Below are positions 53,562-62,593 of a stretch of 64,000 nucleotides of DNA, in pieces. Numbering within the stretch: the stretch's first letter is position 1; every line of letters starts with the position of its first letter. Below the pieces are notes generated by a model. The model made no database searches. It was not told the DNA's origin and was given only the letters and a program-made list of their open reading frames with translations. This DNA is from JAHQVI01 sp963749875 (lineage in GTDB: Bacteria > Pseudomonadota > Alphaproteobacteria > Rhizobiales > Rhodomicrobiaceae), in the NCBI GenBank assembly GCA_963749875.1, contig CAVVOX010000007.1, forward strand, positions 183,304-247,303, written 5' to 3'. Made by a program: the position numbers and the translations under genes.

Positions 53562-54145
53562 GATTGAAATCGCTGCGCTGCATCGCCGAGCCGGTTGACG
53601 ACGGTTTCAAGGAGAGCTCGCGTCGGCTCGTCGACAAGGCCTCCGCTCTCATCGAATGCAGATCGCGCATTGGAGACGGCGATCTGATCGCCAAGGACCA
53701 GCGCTCCGAGGCCGAGCGCGAGGATCTGGCGAAGCGTGATGAGGCTGCGCATGCCGCCAAACCGGCCCGGCGAGGCGCCGCCAATGGCGAATATGCGGGT
53801 CTTGAAGACATCGACGGGCGGCCCTTCGGCTTCTTTGACGCGCGAAATCCAATCCAGCGTGTTCTTCAGGAGCGGCGTCACGGACGCATTATATTCAGGG
53901 CTTGCGATAAAGATCCCCTGGGCCTCACGGAAGAGGTTTTTCAGCCGCCGCGCATTCTCTGGCGGGCCTTCGGCGGCTTCGAGATCGGCATCATATATCG
54001 GCATGGGATAGGCGGACAGCTCGATGAGATCGGCGGCGAAGCCGCGGGCGCGCGCCACCTCGAACCCGCATCGGGCGAGTTTTCGATTGAAAGAGCCCTC
54101 TCTGGTGCTGCCAGCAAGGAAAAGAAGCTTGGCGCCTCCCGGCAT
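53558..54145 (-). CDS. NADPH-dependent FMN reductase
   Basis: A 195-residue flavodoxin-like reductase. FLAGSTREGSFNRKLAR is the FMN phosphate loop, AYPMPIYDADLEAAEGPPEN and FIASPEYNASVTPLLKNTLD WISR-like segments (FIASPEYNASVTPLLKNTLD) are family signatures, and IGGASPGRFGGMRS is the second flavin loop. It may reduce quinones, azo dyes or chromate; the natural acceptor is unknown. First gene of a pair with pyrF. Confidence 0.9.
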   Translation of the reverse strand: MPGGAKLLFLAGSTREGSFNRKLARCGFEVARARGFAADLIELSAYPMPIYDADLEAAEGPPENARRLKNLFREAQGIFIASPEYNASVTPLLKNTLDWISRVKEAEGPPVDVFKTRIFAIGGASPGRFGGMRSLITLRQILALGLGALVLGDQIAVSNARSAFDESGGLVDEPTRALLETVVNRLGDAAQRFQS

Positions 54146-54216
54146 GATCTCCCCTCAAAGTCGCGCCCCCAACGAACGGCAGATCGGAAGGGCCGGTACG
54201 ATCTATTTTAAAAAGT

Positions 54217-54258
54217 GAGCGCAACTGTCCGCGTCCGTTTGGACGCGCGTTGCGCTAG
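54217..54258. repeat. Palindromic repeat module A at the 3' end of dnaJ
   Basis: GAGCGCAACTGTCCGCGTCC and GGACGCGCGTTGCGCTAG around a short GTTT loop. On the minus strand it reads CTAGCGCAACGCG... and supplies the dnaJ stop TAG; after the hairpin comes CACTTTTTAAAA, so it also has the form of a terminator for dnaJ. Intermediate in length between the short copy at 16.8 kb and the long copies. Confidence 0.85.
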
Positions 54259-55394
54259 GGCTTGCCCATACGATCCCAGAAGTCCTTGATGCGCTGGGCA
54301 AAACCATTCAAGCCCGGATTGGTGCTCTCGGTCGAGACCTTCTCGAATTCCTTCAGCAGCTCTTTCTGCTTGCGGGTCAGATTTTGCGGCGTCTCGATTT
54401 CGACCTGCACATAGAGATCGCCGGTCAGGGTCGAGCGCAGCACCGGCATGCCCTTGCCCTTCAGGCGGAACTGCTTGCTGGTTTCGGTGCCTTCCGGAAC
54501 CCTGACGCGAGCGCGGCCGCCATCGATGGTCGGCACTTCGACCTGACCGCCAAGCGCTGCGGTTGCGATGGTGATCGGCACCTTGCAGAACAGGTCCGAG
54601 CCGTCGCGCTGGAAGATTTCGTCCGGAGCCACCGACAGAAAAATATAGAGATCGCCCGGAGGGCCGGAGCGTATGCCGGCCTCGCCTTCGCCGGCCAGGC
54701 GGATACGCGTTCCGTCCTCCACCCCCGCGGGAATGTTGACGGACAACGTTCTTTCGCGCATCACCCGGCCCGAGCCGGTACAGTCGTGGCAGGGGTCCTG
54801 GATGATTTCGCCGCGCCCCTGGCAATTGGGACAGGTCCGCTCGATGGTGAAAAAGCCCTGGCTGGCGCGGATCTTGCCAAAGCCATTGCAGCTCGGGCAG
54901 GCGATCGGACTTGAGCCCGGTTCGGCGCCGGTGCCGGAACAGGTCTCGCAAGTGACGGAGGTCGGGACGCGGATTTGCGCGACCTTGCCGTCATAGGCGT
55001 CCGACAGCGTGATTTCCATATTGTAGCTGAGATCGGCGCCACGCTCGCGTCCCGAACGGTGGCGGCGCCGGCCGCCCATGAACTCTCCGAACAGATCGTC
55101 GAAAATCTCGGACATGGAGGCGGAGAAATCCGCCCCGAAACCGTGCGCGCCCGGCCCCATGCCGTTCCCGTCAAAGGCGGCGTGCCCGAAGCGATCATAG
55201 GCCGCCCGCCGTTGCGGATCCTTGAGCGCCTCATAGGCTTCGTTGACTTCCTTGAAACGTTGCTCCGCTTCGAGGTCGTCCGGATTGCAGTCCGGATGGT
55301 ACTCTTTGGCGAGCTTGCGGAAAGCGCTTTTGACTTCCTGGTCGCCAGCTCCCCTCTTCAAGCCGAGCACATCATAGTAGCAGCGCTTGGCCAT
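54255..55394 (-). CDS. dnaJ: Chaperone protein DnaJ
   Basis: A 379-residue type I J-protein, co-chaperone of DnaK. J domain with the HPD motif (EYHPDCNPDDLEAEQRF), G/F region, four zinc motifs (CETCSGTG, CPSCNGFG, CPNCQGRG, CHDCTGSG) and C-terminal substrate domains (VNIPAGVEDGTRIRLAGEGE). The C-terminus ends WDRMGKP, with the TAG provided by a palindromic repeat. An fkbM-type gene lies between it and dnaK, an unusual arrangement; the fkbM stop directly abuts the dnaJ start. Confidence 0.96.
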   Translation of the reverse strand: MAKRCYYDVLGLKRGAGDQEVKSAFRKLAKEYHPDCNPDDLEAEQRFKEVNEAYEALKDPQRRAAYDRFGHAAFDGNGMGPGAHGFGADFSASMSEIFDDLFGEFMGGRRRHRSGRERGADLSYNMEITLSDAYDGKVAQIRVPTSVTCETCSGTGAEPGSSPIACPSCNGFGKIRASQGFFTIERTCPNCQGRGEIIQDPCHDCTGSGRVMRERTLSVNIPAGVEDGTRIRLAGEGEAGIRSGPPGDLYIFLSVAPDEIFQRDGSDLFCKVPITIATAALGGQVEVPTIDGGRARVRVPEGTETSKQFRLKGKGMPVLRSTLTGDLYVQVEIETPQNLTRKQKELLKEFEKVSTESTNPGLNGFAQRIKDFWDRMGKP

Positions 55395-56306
55395 CTATAG
55401 TCCGCTCTCCATTTGCGATTTCAAACCGCCAGCCTCATCCGGCCGGCGCAGTATGATGTTGAGCGAAGTCCGCCGGACCGCGGCATAGCCATGGTCGAGA
55501 CAGAGGCGACATGCATCGGACAGACGATCGCTCTTGCCCACTTCGAGAATGATCATTGAGGGCCACAGCTCCTCGGGCGCCTCGGAGAAAAGGCCGGACA
55601 GCGCGGCGTATTCCGCACCTTCGATATCCAGCTTCAAAACATCAATATGGGCGATTCCCGCCTCATCCAAAATGCCGGCAAGCGTCTTTATGGGAACTTC
55701 GATGCCGCCATCTACGCTTTCCCCAGGTTTCGCCAAGTGGACTTCGCCGCGATTGTTCCGCCCGGGAAGCAGAAGACCAGATCCCGCCCGATCGCCGAGC
55801 GCATAAGGCACAATGCGGATCTCGCCTGCGGCAGACGCAGCCAGATTGAATTCGAGCCTGCCGAGATTAACCGGGTCCGGCTCAATGGCGATAATGTCGG
55901 CGGTTCGGGCCAGGCAACGCGCTTCGCTCGCAACATACAAGCTGTAAAGCCCGACATTGGCGCCACCGTCCACGAAAACGAAAGGCCGCTCAGGGGTCGA
56001 TGCCTTCAACCGCTCGCTGATGGCTTCCCGTTCAGCCAGATCCCAGGAATTCACGCCGAGGAAGACCCGCCTTTCGCAGCGATTGCTCCGCGGGTAGAGG
56101 CGCGCCCGACAAAAGCCGAAGACATCAACATCGATGGGGTCCGGCCGGCCGACCAAACACACGCGGCGAGCCACAGACACGATGCGCCGCGAAAGCGCAT
56201 CGCCCCGAAGCCGATTTGCGATGATGCGGAGCTGTTCGACAAAGCCAGGTAGGCGCATCGCCCCGAATGGCAGATCCCCGTCCAGAGCTAGACTCCGCTT
56301 ACCCAT
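55395..56306 (-). CDS. FkbM family methyltransferase
   Basis: A 303-residue SAM-dependent methyltransferase of the FkbM family. The SAM motif is FVFVDGGANVGLYSLYVASE near residue 110, followed by IIAIEPDPVNLGRLEFNLA, and the family-specific DVLKLDIEGAEYAALSG. FkbM enzymes O-methylate sugars or small molecules; the substrate is unknown. It lies between dnaK (45 bases away) and dnaJ (no gap). Start uncertain: ATG 56306 preferred; TTG at 56342 and ATG 56261 are alternatives. Confidence 0.88.
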   Translation of the reverse strand: MGKRSLALDGDLPFGAMRLPGFVEQLRIIANRLRGDALSRRIVSVARRVCLVGRPDPIDVDVFGFCRARLYPRSNRCERRVFLGVNSWDLAEREAISERLKASTPERPFVFVDGGANVGLYSLYVASEARCLARTADIIAIEPDPVNLGRLEFNLAASAAGEIRIVPYALGDRAGSGLLLPGRNNRGEVHLAKPGESVDGGIEVPIKTLAGILDEAGIAHIDVLKLDIEGAEYAALSGLFSEAPEELWPSMIILEVGKSDRLSDACRLCLDHGYAAVRRTSLNIILRRPDEAGGLKSQMESGL

Positions 56307-56351
56307 GGGCTTACCCAGCAAATCGCAAATGCAGCTATTCAAGCGACCGCT

Positions 56352-58292
56352 TTATGCGGACTTTTTCTTATTGTCGTCGTCGCGGACTTCCTCAAATTCT
56401 GCGTCAACGACGCCGTCATTCCCTTCGCCGCCGCTTGCCGTCTCGCCGGCGCCGGCGCCGCCGGACTGGCCGCCGTCCTCGGCGCCACCCTGGCTACCAT
56501 AAGCGGCTTCGCCAAGCTTCATCGCGGCCCGTGCGACAGCCTCGATCTTGCTCACGATCGCGTCGCGATCATCGCTTTCAAGCGCGGTGCGCAGTTCGGT
56601 GATCGCATTCTCGACAGCGCTCTTGTCCTCATCCGAGACTTTCTCACCAAGCTCGCCGAGCGCCTTCTCGGTCGAATGAATCAGGGCCTCGCCCTGGTTC
56701 TTCGCCTCGATCAGCTCGCGCCGCTTCTTGTCTTCGGAAGCGTGGGACTCGGCTTCCTTGACCATCCGCTCAATATCGCCTTCGGTCAGGCCGCCTGACG
56801 CCTGGATGCGAATCGACTGCTGCTTGTTGGTCGCCTTATCGACGGCGGAAACATTCACGATGCCGTTCGCGTCGATGTCGAAGGTGACCTCGATCTGCGG
56901 CACGCCGCGCGGCGCGGGCGGAATGCCGACGAGGTCGAACTGGCCAAGCAGCTTGTTGTCCGCCGCCATTTCGCGCTCGCCCTGGAAGACCCGGATCGTC
57001 ACGGCGTTCTGATTGTCCTCTGCCGTCGAGAAGACCTGGCTCTTCTTGGTCGGGATCGTCGTGTTGCGGTCAATCAGGCGCGTGAACACACCGCCCAGCG
57101 TCTCGATGCCGAGCGACAGCGGCGTGACGTCGAGCAGCAGCACGTCCTTGACGTCGCCCTGCAGCACGCCGGCCTGGATCGCGGCACCCATGGCCACGAC
57201 TTCGTCCGGATTGACGCCCTTATGCGGCTCCTTGCCGAAGATCGTTTTCACCGTCTCGGCAATCTTCGGCATGCGCGTCATGCCGCCGACGAGCACAACC
57301 TCATCGATTTCGGCGGCCTTCAGATTTGCGTCTTTCAGCGCTGCCTGGCAGGGGCCTGTCGTCTTCTGCACCAGATCGTCCACCAGGCTTTCGAGCTTGG
57401 CGCGCGTCAACTTCATGGTCAGGTGCTTCGGGCCCGTCTGGTCGGCGGTAATGAATGGCAGATTCATCTCGGTCTGGCTGACGGAGGACAGCTCGATCTT
57501 GGCTTTCTCCGCTGCCTCTTTCAGGCGCTGGAGAGCGAGCTTGTCATTCCGGAGATCAATGCCGTTTTCTTTCTTAAACTCGTTGGCGAGATAGTCGACG
57601 ATGCGCATGTCGAAGTCTTCACCGCCGAGGAAGGTGTCGCCGTTGGTGGACTTCACTTCGAAGACGCCGTCGCCGATCTCCAGGATCGAAATGTCGAACG
57701 TGCCGCCGCCAAGGTCGTAAACGGCGATCGTCTTGCCTTCTTTCTTGTCGAGGCCGTAGGCGAGCGCCGCAGCGGTCGGCTCATTGATGATGCGCAGCAC
57801 TTCAAGGCCCGCAATCTTGCCCGCGTCCTTCGTCGCCTGGCGCTGTGCGTCGTTGAAGTAAGCGGGAACGGTGATAACGGCTTTCGCGACCTTCTCGCCG
57901 AGATAGGATTCGGCGGTCTCTTTCATTTTCTGAAGGATGAAAGCGGAAATCTGAGAAGGGGAGTATTTCTCGCCGCGCAATTCGACCCAGGCGTCGCCAT
58001 TATCGGCTTTGACGATCTTGTAAGGGACAAGCTTCTTGTCCTTTTCGACCGTCGGGTCTTCGTAGCGGCGGCCGATCAGGCGCTTGATCGCGAAGAAGGT
58101 GTTTTCCGGGTTGGTCACGGCCTGGCGCTTTGCCGGCAGCCCGACCAGGCGCTCGCCTTCATTGGTGAAAGCCACCATGGACGGCGTCGTCCGCATGCCC
58201 TCCGCATTCTCGATAACCTTCGGCGCCATGCCTTCCATGATCGCAACGCAGGAATTCGTCGTACCGAGGTCGATTCCTATGACTTTCGACAT
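56352..58292 (-). CDS. dnaK: Chaperone protein DnaK (Hsp70)
   Basis: A 646-residue Hsp70. IGIDLGTTNSCVAIMEG at the N-terminus, AVITVPAYFNDAQRQATKDA, IINEPTAAALAYGLDKK, VYDLGGGTFDISILEIGDG, VLLVGGMTRMPKI, and the substrate domain from about residue 390 (LLLDVTPLSLGIETLGGVFT). The disordered tail ends DDDNKKKSA. An RpoH-type promoter lies about 130 bases upstream. First gene of dnaK-fkbM-dnaJ. Confidence 0.97.
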   Translation of the reverse strand: MSKVIGIDLGTTNSCVAIMEGMAPKVIENAEGMRTTPSMVAFTNEGERLVGLPAKRQAVTNPENTFFAIKRLIGRRYEDPTVEKDKKLVPYKIVKADNGDAWVELRGEKYSPSQISAFILQKMKETAESYLGEKVAKAVITVPAYFNDAQRQATKDAGKIAGLEVLRIINEPTAAALAYGLDKKEGKTIAVYDLGGGTFDISILEIGDGVFEVKSTNGDTFLGGEDFDMRIVDYLANEFKKENGIDLRNDKLALQRLKEAAEKAKIELSSVSQTEMNLPFITADQTGPKHLTMKLTRAKLESLVDDLVQKTTGPCQAALKDANLKAAEIDEVVLVGGMTRMPKIAETVKTIFGKEPHKGVNPDEVVAMGAAIQAGVLQGDVKDVLLLDVTPLSLGIETLGGVFTRLIDRNTTIPTKKSQVFSTAEDNQNAVTIRVFQGEREMAADNKLLGQFDLVGIPPAPRGVPQIEVTFDIDANGIVNVSAVDKATNKQQSIRIQASGGLTEGDIERMVKEAESHASEDKKRRELIEAKNQGEALIHSTEKALGELGEKVSDEDKSAVENAITELRTALESDDRDAIVSKIEAVARAAMKLGEAAYGSQGGAEDGGQSGGAGAGETASGGEGNDGVVDAEFEEVRDDDNKKKSA

Positions 58293-58423
58293 CCAATAAA
58301 CCCTCTTTCATCAGTCGGCAGACTGTCGGAGCCTTTCCTAGCACTCCACGCGTCCGCGCCTAATAACAACGTCTCGCGCGACCGCCAGTCCCCTAAGTCT
58401 TTCCTCTCAGAATTTTGGCGGTT

Positions 58424-58452
58424 ATATAGGCCGCACTGTATGCGCGTACAAG
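58424..58452 (-). promoter_or_regulatory. Heat-shock (RpoH, sigma-32) type promoter of dnaK
   Basis: On the minus strand CTTG (58452-58449) is followed after 18 bases by CCTATAT (58430-58424). This matches the alphaproteobacterial RpoH form CTTG-N17/18-CCTATnT. The expected transcript start is near 58,416, leaving a leader of about 120 bases before dnaK. The alkB fragment is divergent, starting 30 bases beyond the -35. Confidence 0.75.
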
Positions 58453-58482
58453 CCGCTCAATTCAAGCTTACACCTATGATCC

Positions 58483-58905
58483 ATGCCAAGAGATTATGGT
58501 GCTTGCGTGTTTCTTCAAGGGTGCGGCGGCAAAGGCACAGCAGATTTGAACAAAAACCATCTTCCTCCCGGCTGCGAATTGCTGCCGGGATTTCTGAACG
58601 AGCACGCTCAGCGTGAATTGCTGAGCCAAATCCGGCAGATCCTGTCGGAAGCTCCACTTTTCACGCCGCATATGCCGCGAACCGGCAAGCCATTCTCCGT
58701 GGCGATGTCGAATTGCGGACCGCTGGGCTGGCTTTCCGACAAGGATCGCGGCTATCGCTATGAACCGATTTACCCGCTCACCGGCAAGCCATGGCCCCCA
58801 ATTCCGGACACACTCATCACGATCTGGTCGGAGCTTGCAACTTTGCCGCGCCGCCGCAACGAGACCGGATCGAGCCAGGCTCATGGTCGATCGCCCGATG
58901 GATGA
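58483..58905 (+). pseudogene. alkB: AlkB-type dioxygenase, N-terminal fragment cut at the sequence junction
   Basis: Residues 27-122 match alphaproteobacterial AlkB, which removes alkyl groups from DNA bases: PPGCELLPGFLNEHAQRELL, LFTPHMPRTGKPFSVAMSNC, GPLGWLSDKDRGYRYEPIYP, then PWPPIPDTLITIWSELA. After LATLP the match stops; the expected CLxNYY..GAxMGLHQDRDE with the iron ligands His and Asp, and everything after, is absent. The 3' part (about 58,850 on) is unrelated DNA. Start at ATG 58483; TTG 58546 possible. Confidence 0.82.
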
Positions 58906-59092
58906 GGAAGAGGGAGGGGGAGACGCATGAGGATGATGGCCCTGAGATGTCGATGGGGATCACCTTGGTGCGCGATGCCCATGGTCATCTCGTCGCGCTG
59001 ATTCCGAGCGAATGGGTGCTGAATACCTTTCGCAGAGAAGGACTCGGATTGGCTCGTCAGCGATGCTCGCCTTTCCGCCACAGGGTGGAGAG

Positions 59093-59181
59093 TAGGCTTC
59101 AGCCTACCAAGGGGAGTGGGAATCAATCACTTTGCTCTAGTCGGTGGACTGAAGTCCACGCCCCCGGTAGGCTGAAGCCTA
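59093..59181. repeat. Inverted repeat TAGGCTTCAGCCTACC with inner hairpin
   Basis: Perfect 16-base arms TAGGCTTCAGCCTACC (59093-59108) and GGTAGGCTGAAGCCTA (59166-59181) enclose a second hairpin, GTGGAC-TGAA-GTCCAC (59144-59159). Repeats of this look (GGCTGAAGCC, GGACTGAAGTCC) are common between genes in Verrucomicrobiota and related phyla and were not seen in the first 58 kb. The rest of 58,906-59,211 has no supported gene. Confidence 0.75.
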
Positions 59182-59211
59182 GTCTCCTTCGCGTCTCCGA
59201 AATCGGATTGC

Positions 59212-61881
59212 TTAATTCTCGCGGCGTTCGCGGACGAGGCGGACGACGAGGGAGGTCCAGCCGGTCTGGTGGGAGGCGCCGAGGCCTTCGCCGGTTTCGG
59301 CGTGGAAGTATTCGTGGAAGAGGAGCGAGGTCCTGCCAGTGCGGGATCGTTCGCGTAGCGTGTGGCGTCGCCGAAGCAGGGGCGGTTGCCGTCCTTGTCC
59401 GGGAGGAAGAGCGAGATGAGGCGGTCGCAGAGGTCGATCGGCGATCTCGCTTAAGGTTATGCATGTTCCCGGAGCCGGTGGGATACTCGATCTTGAAGGT
59501 CGTCGCCGTAGAAATAGTGGTAGCGTTCGAGGGCTTCGATGATGAGGAAGTTGGTCGGGAACCAGATGGGGCCGCGCCAGTTGGAGTTGCCGCCGAACAT
59601 GTCGGTGTCGGCTTCGCCGGGGGTGTAGGGGACCTCGTTGCGCTGGCCGCCGTGGGTCGAAGACGAACGGGCTTTTCGTCGTGGGCCTTGCAGAGCGAGC
59701 GGATGCCGAAGTCGGAGAGGAATTCGTCGGCGTCGAGCAGTACGGCGAGGCATCTGCGGAGGCGGTCCTCGGATGGGGATGGCGAGCAGGCAGCGGCCCG
59801 GGTCGCTTCTCGTCCGTTCGCGGCGGACGCTGATGTATTTCAGCAGGTCCGGGCGGTTGCGAGGAACCAGTCCATGCGCTTGCGGAAGCCGGGCAGCGCG
59901 TCGATGGTCTTCTGGTTGAGCACGGTGACGGCGACACATGGGCAGCAGGCCGACGAGCGAGCGGATGCGCAGCGGGATGGGCTCGCTGGTGGTCGATGAT
60001 GAGCTGGTCGTAGTAGAAGCCGTCCTCCTCGTCCCAGAGTCCGGTGCCGCCGAGCGAGTTGATGGCGTCGGCGATGTCGACGAAGTGCTCGAAGAACTTC
60101 GAGGCGATGTCCTCGTAGGCGGGTTGTTCGAGGCGAGTTCGAGGGCCATGGAGAGCATGGTCAGGCAGTAGAAGGCCATCCAGGCGGTGCCGTCGGCCTG
60201 GTTCGAGGTGGCCGCCGTCGGGCAGCGGCTGGGAGCGGTCGAAGACCCCGATGTTGTCGAGCCCGAGGAAGCCGCCGCCGAAGACGTGGCTTGCCGTCGA
60301 CGTCCTTGCGGTTGACCCACCAGGTGAAGTTGAGCAGGAGTTTCTGGAAGGCGCGCTCGAGGAAATCGAGGTCGCGCTCGCCCTTGGGGTCGGCGATCTT
60401 GTAGACCCGCCAGACGGCCCAGGCGTGGACGGGCGGGTTGACGTCGGAGAAGTTCCATTCGTAGGCCGGGAGCTGGCCGTTCGGGTGCATGTACCATTCG
60501 CGCAGCAACAGCAGGAGCTGGCTGTTTGGCGAAGTCGGGATCGACCGCGGCGAAGGGGATCATGTGGAAGGCGGTGTCCCAGGCGGCGAACCAGGGATAT
60601 TCCCATTTGTCGGGCATCGAGAGGATGTCGCGGGCGAAGAAGTGCTTCCAGTCGGCGTTGCGGCCGTTGAGGCGCTGCGTGCGGCGGCGGCGGGTCGTCG
60701 GGTCGCCCTTCAGCCAGTCCTCGACGACGTAGTGGTAGAACTGCTTGGTCCAGAGCAGGCCGGCATAGCCCTGGCGGAAGATCAGGCGCTCCTCGGCGGT
60801 CGATGCTCGTGGGGATGATGTCGTCGTAGAAGGCATCGCACTCCGCGATGCGTTCGGCGAAGGTTTCGTCGAAGTCGGTCGAAGCCCTCGAGGCCGTTGG
60901 TCTCGCGCCGCGCTGGAGCCGGCAGCGGATGGTGACGGATTCGCCCGGCGGGAGATGAAGTTGAAGATGGGCGGCGGCCTTGGTGCCCGTCGGCTGCGGG
61001 GAGACGGCGTCCTTCTCGCCGTCGATGAGTAGCGGTGGAAGGCGTCCTTGACGTAGGGGGTGCGGGCTCTCGGTGCCGAAGACGGCGCTCGTAGTTGGTC
61101 TCGTTCTCGGTGAACAGCCAGCGGCGGCTGTGTCGCGTCCGGCGAGTCGACGTGGAAGAGGAAGTCGCCGAGCGTCTCGTGGCTGGCGAGGAGCCGGGTT
61201 GCCGTCGAGCCGGATGCTCGGGCTTGACGACGGGGCGCCTCGCGGTGGTGTCCCCAGCTCCAGATGTTGCGGAACCAGAGCGTGGGCAGGACGTGGATGG
61301 CGGCGGCGTTCGGGCCGTGGTTGGTGACGGTGATGCGCCAGAGGATGTCTTCGGGCGGCGCTTGGCGACTTCCTGGACGACGTCGAAGTAGCGGCCGTCG
61401 TTGAAGAGCCCGAGTGTCGGCGAGCTCGAGTTCGGTCCGGTGCGGCCGCGGCTGCTGGTTCTTCGTCGCTGAGTTCGGTGTAGGGGTACTCGCCTGCGGG
61501 TATTTGTAGAGCGCCTTGGTGTAGGAGTGGGTGGGGGTGGAATCGAGGTAGTAGTAGCGCTCCTTGACGTCCTCGCCGTGGTTGCCTTCGTTTCCGCCGA
61601 GGCCGAAGAGGCGCTCCTTGAGGATCGGATCCTTGCCGTTCCAAGGGCGGGGGCGAAGCAGAGGCGGCACTTCGCGGTCGGTCCAGCCGTGCAGGCCGTC
61701 CTCGCCCCAGCGGTAGGCGCGGCGGCGGGCGTGGTCGTGGGGGAACGCGCCCCAGCTCCGCCCTGGCCGAGTAGTCCTCGCGCACGGTGCCCCACTGGCG
61801 TTCGCTGAGGTAGGGTCCCCAGCGTTTCCAGTTTTTCGTTCGATTGCGGTCTTCGTCGAGGCGTTGCTTCTCGTGAGGCAT
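59212..61881 (-). pseudogene. GH63-like glucosidase, broken by many frameshifts
   Basis: Conserved segments of a roughly 890-residue GH63-type (MGH1-like) glucosidase appear in order on the minus strand, but in alternating frames: WKRWGPYLSERQWGTVREDY; FPHDHARRRAYRWGEDGL; WNGKDPILKERLFGL; YYYLDSTPTHSYTKALYKYP; EYPYTELSDEE; ILWRITVTNHGPNAAAIHVL; RLIFRQGYAGLLWTKQFYHY; EYPWFAAWDTAFHMIPFAAV; VFGGGFLGLDNIGVFDRS; MFGGNSNWRGPIWFPTNFLI; HEYFHAETGEGLGASHQTGW. The catalytic-domain AWDTAFH region is intact. At least a dozen frame changes are needed. The 907-residue open frame across it is an accident of high GC. Raw-read error is the likeliest cause; decay is the alternative. Confidence 0.8.
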
Positions 61882-62062
61882 CTGCGGGGAGGGAAAGCAC
61901 GAAGCGGGCAAACTAGCGAGCCCGACTGGTATCAAATTTTGTGCAATGGGGATAAAATGGACAATGATCCTTGATTTTCAGAGTCTTCTTAGGGGTTGGG
62001 AGTCAGCGCGTAGAGAAAGATTTTGCAGACAAATCCCTGAAATGGCGGCATTTTCCCAGTGA

Positions 62063-62593
62063 ATGAAGGGAGGAAGCGCGAATGAGTGGAAACAGTGGCT
62101 GTCGGAAAACGGCCACCGTCTGCTGTTGTTTGCGCGTGGCTGGGCCCCTTGCCGGGAGGATGCCGAGGATCTGGTGCAGGAGGCGATTGTCCGATTGTGG
62201 AATTTGCAGAAGGAAAAGGGAGGAGGTCCGCCGGATCTGCCTTTGGTGTTTTCGACGATTCGGTTCTGTGGTTTGAACCGGCATCGCTCGGACAAGCGGC
62301 GACGGAAGCGCGAGGAATCGATCATTTACCTCAACGATTTCGAGGACGTCTGGCTGGATCCTGCGGTTGAGGAAGATGAGGAAGCCTTGCTCTTGCGACG
62401 GGCGGTCCAGGGCCTGAGTGACAAGCTGCGCGAGGTGGTGACGATGAAAATTTGGGGTGGTCTGACTTTTGCTCAGATTTCCGAGAGTCTGGCGATTTCG
62501 CCCAACACGGCGGCTTCCCGCTATCGGTATGCTTTGGAACAATTGGCGAACGAAATGCGGCAAGTGAAGGAGGAACGCTATGGAAACGCCTGA
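62063..62593 (+). CDS. ECF-type RNA polymerase sigma factor
   Basis: A 176-residue sigma-70 family factor of the extracytoplasmic-function type. Region 2 lies at about residues 20-48 (LLLFARGWAPCREDAEDLVQ, then EAIVRLWNL) and region 4 at about 118-165 (LSDKLREVVTMKIWGGLTFA, then QISESLAISPNTAASRYRYA). No region 3. The style resembles sigma factors of Verrucomicrobiota. Intact, unlike its neighbours. Its last 14 bases overlap the start of the next gene, probably its membrane-bound regulator. The 181 bases before it show no recognisable promoter. Confidence 0.88.
   Translation: MKGGSANEWKQWLSENGHRLLLFARGWAPCREDAEDLVQEAIVRLWNLQKEKGGGPPDLPLVFSTIRFCGLNRHRSDKRRRKREESIIYLNDFEDVWLDPAVEEDEEALLLRRAVQGLSDKLREVVTMKIWGGLTFAQISESLAISPNTAASRYRYALEQLANEMRQVKEERYGNA

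Noticed and set aside
58791..59999. 402-residue plus-strand open frame
   Set aside because: Crosses the alkB junction and runs antisense to the glucosidase; no domain.
59212..61935. A 907-residue open frame read as one protein
   Set aside because: Only parts are glucosidase-like; the rest is Arg/Pro-rich out-of-frame translation.
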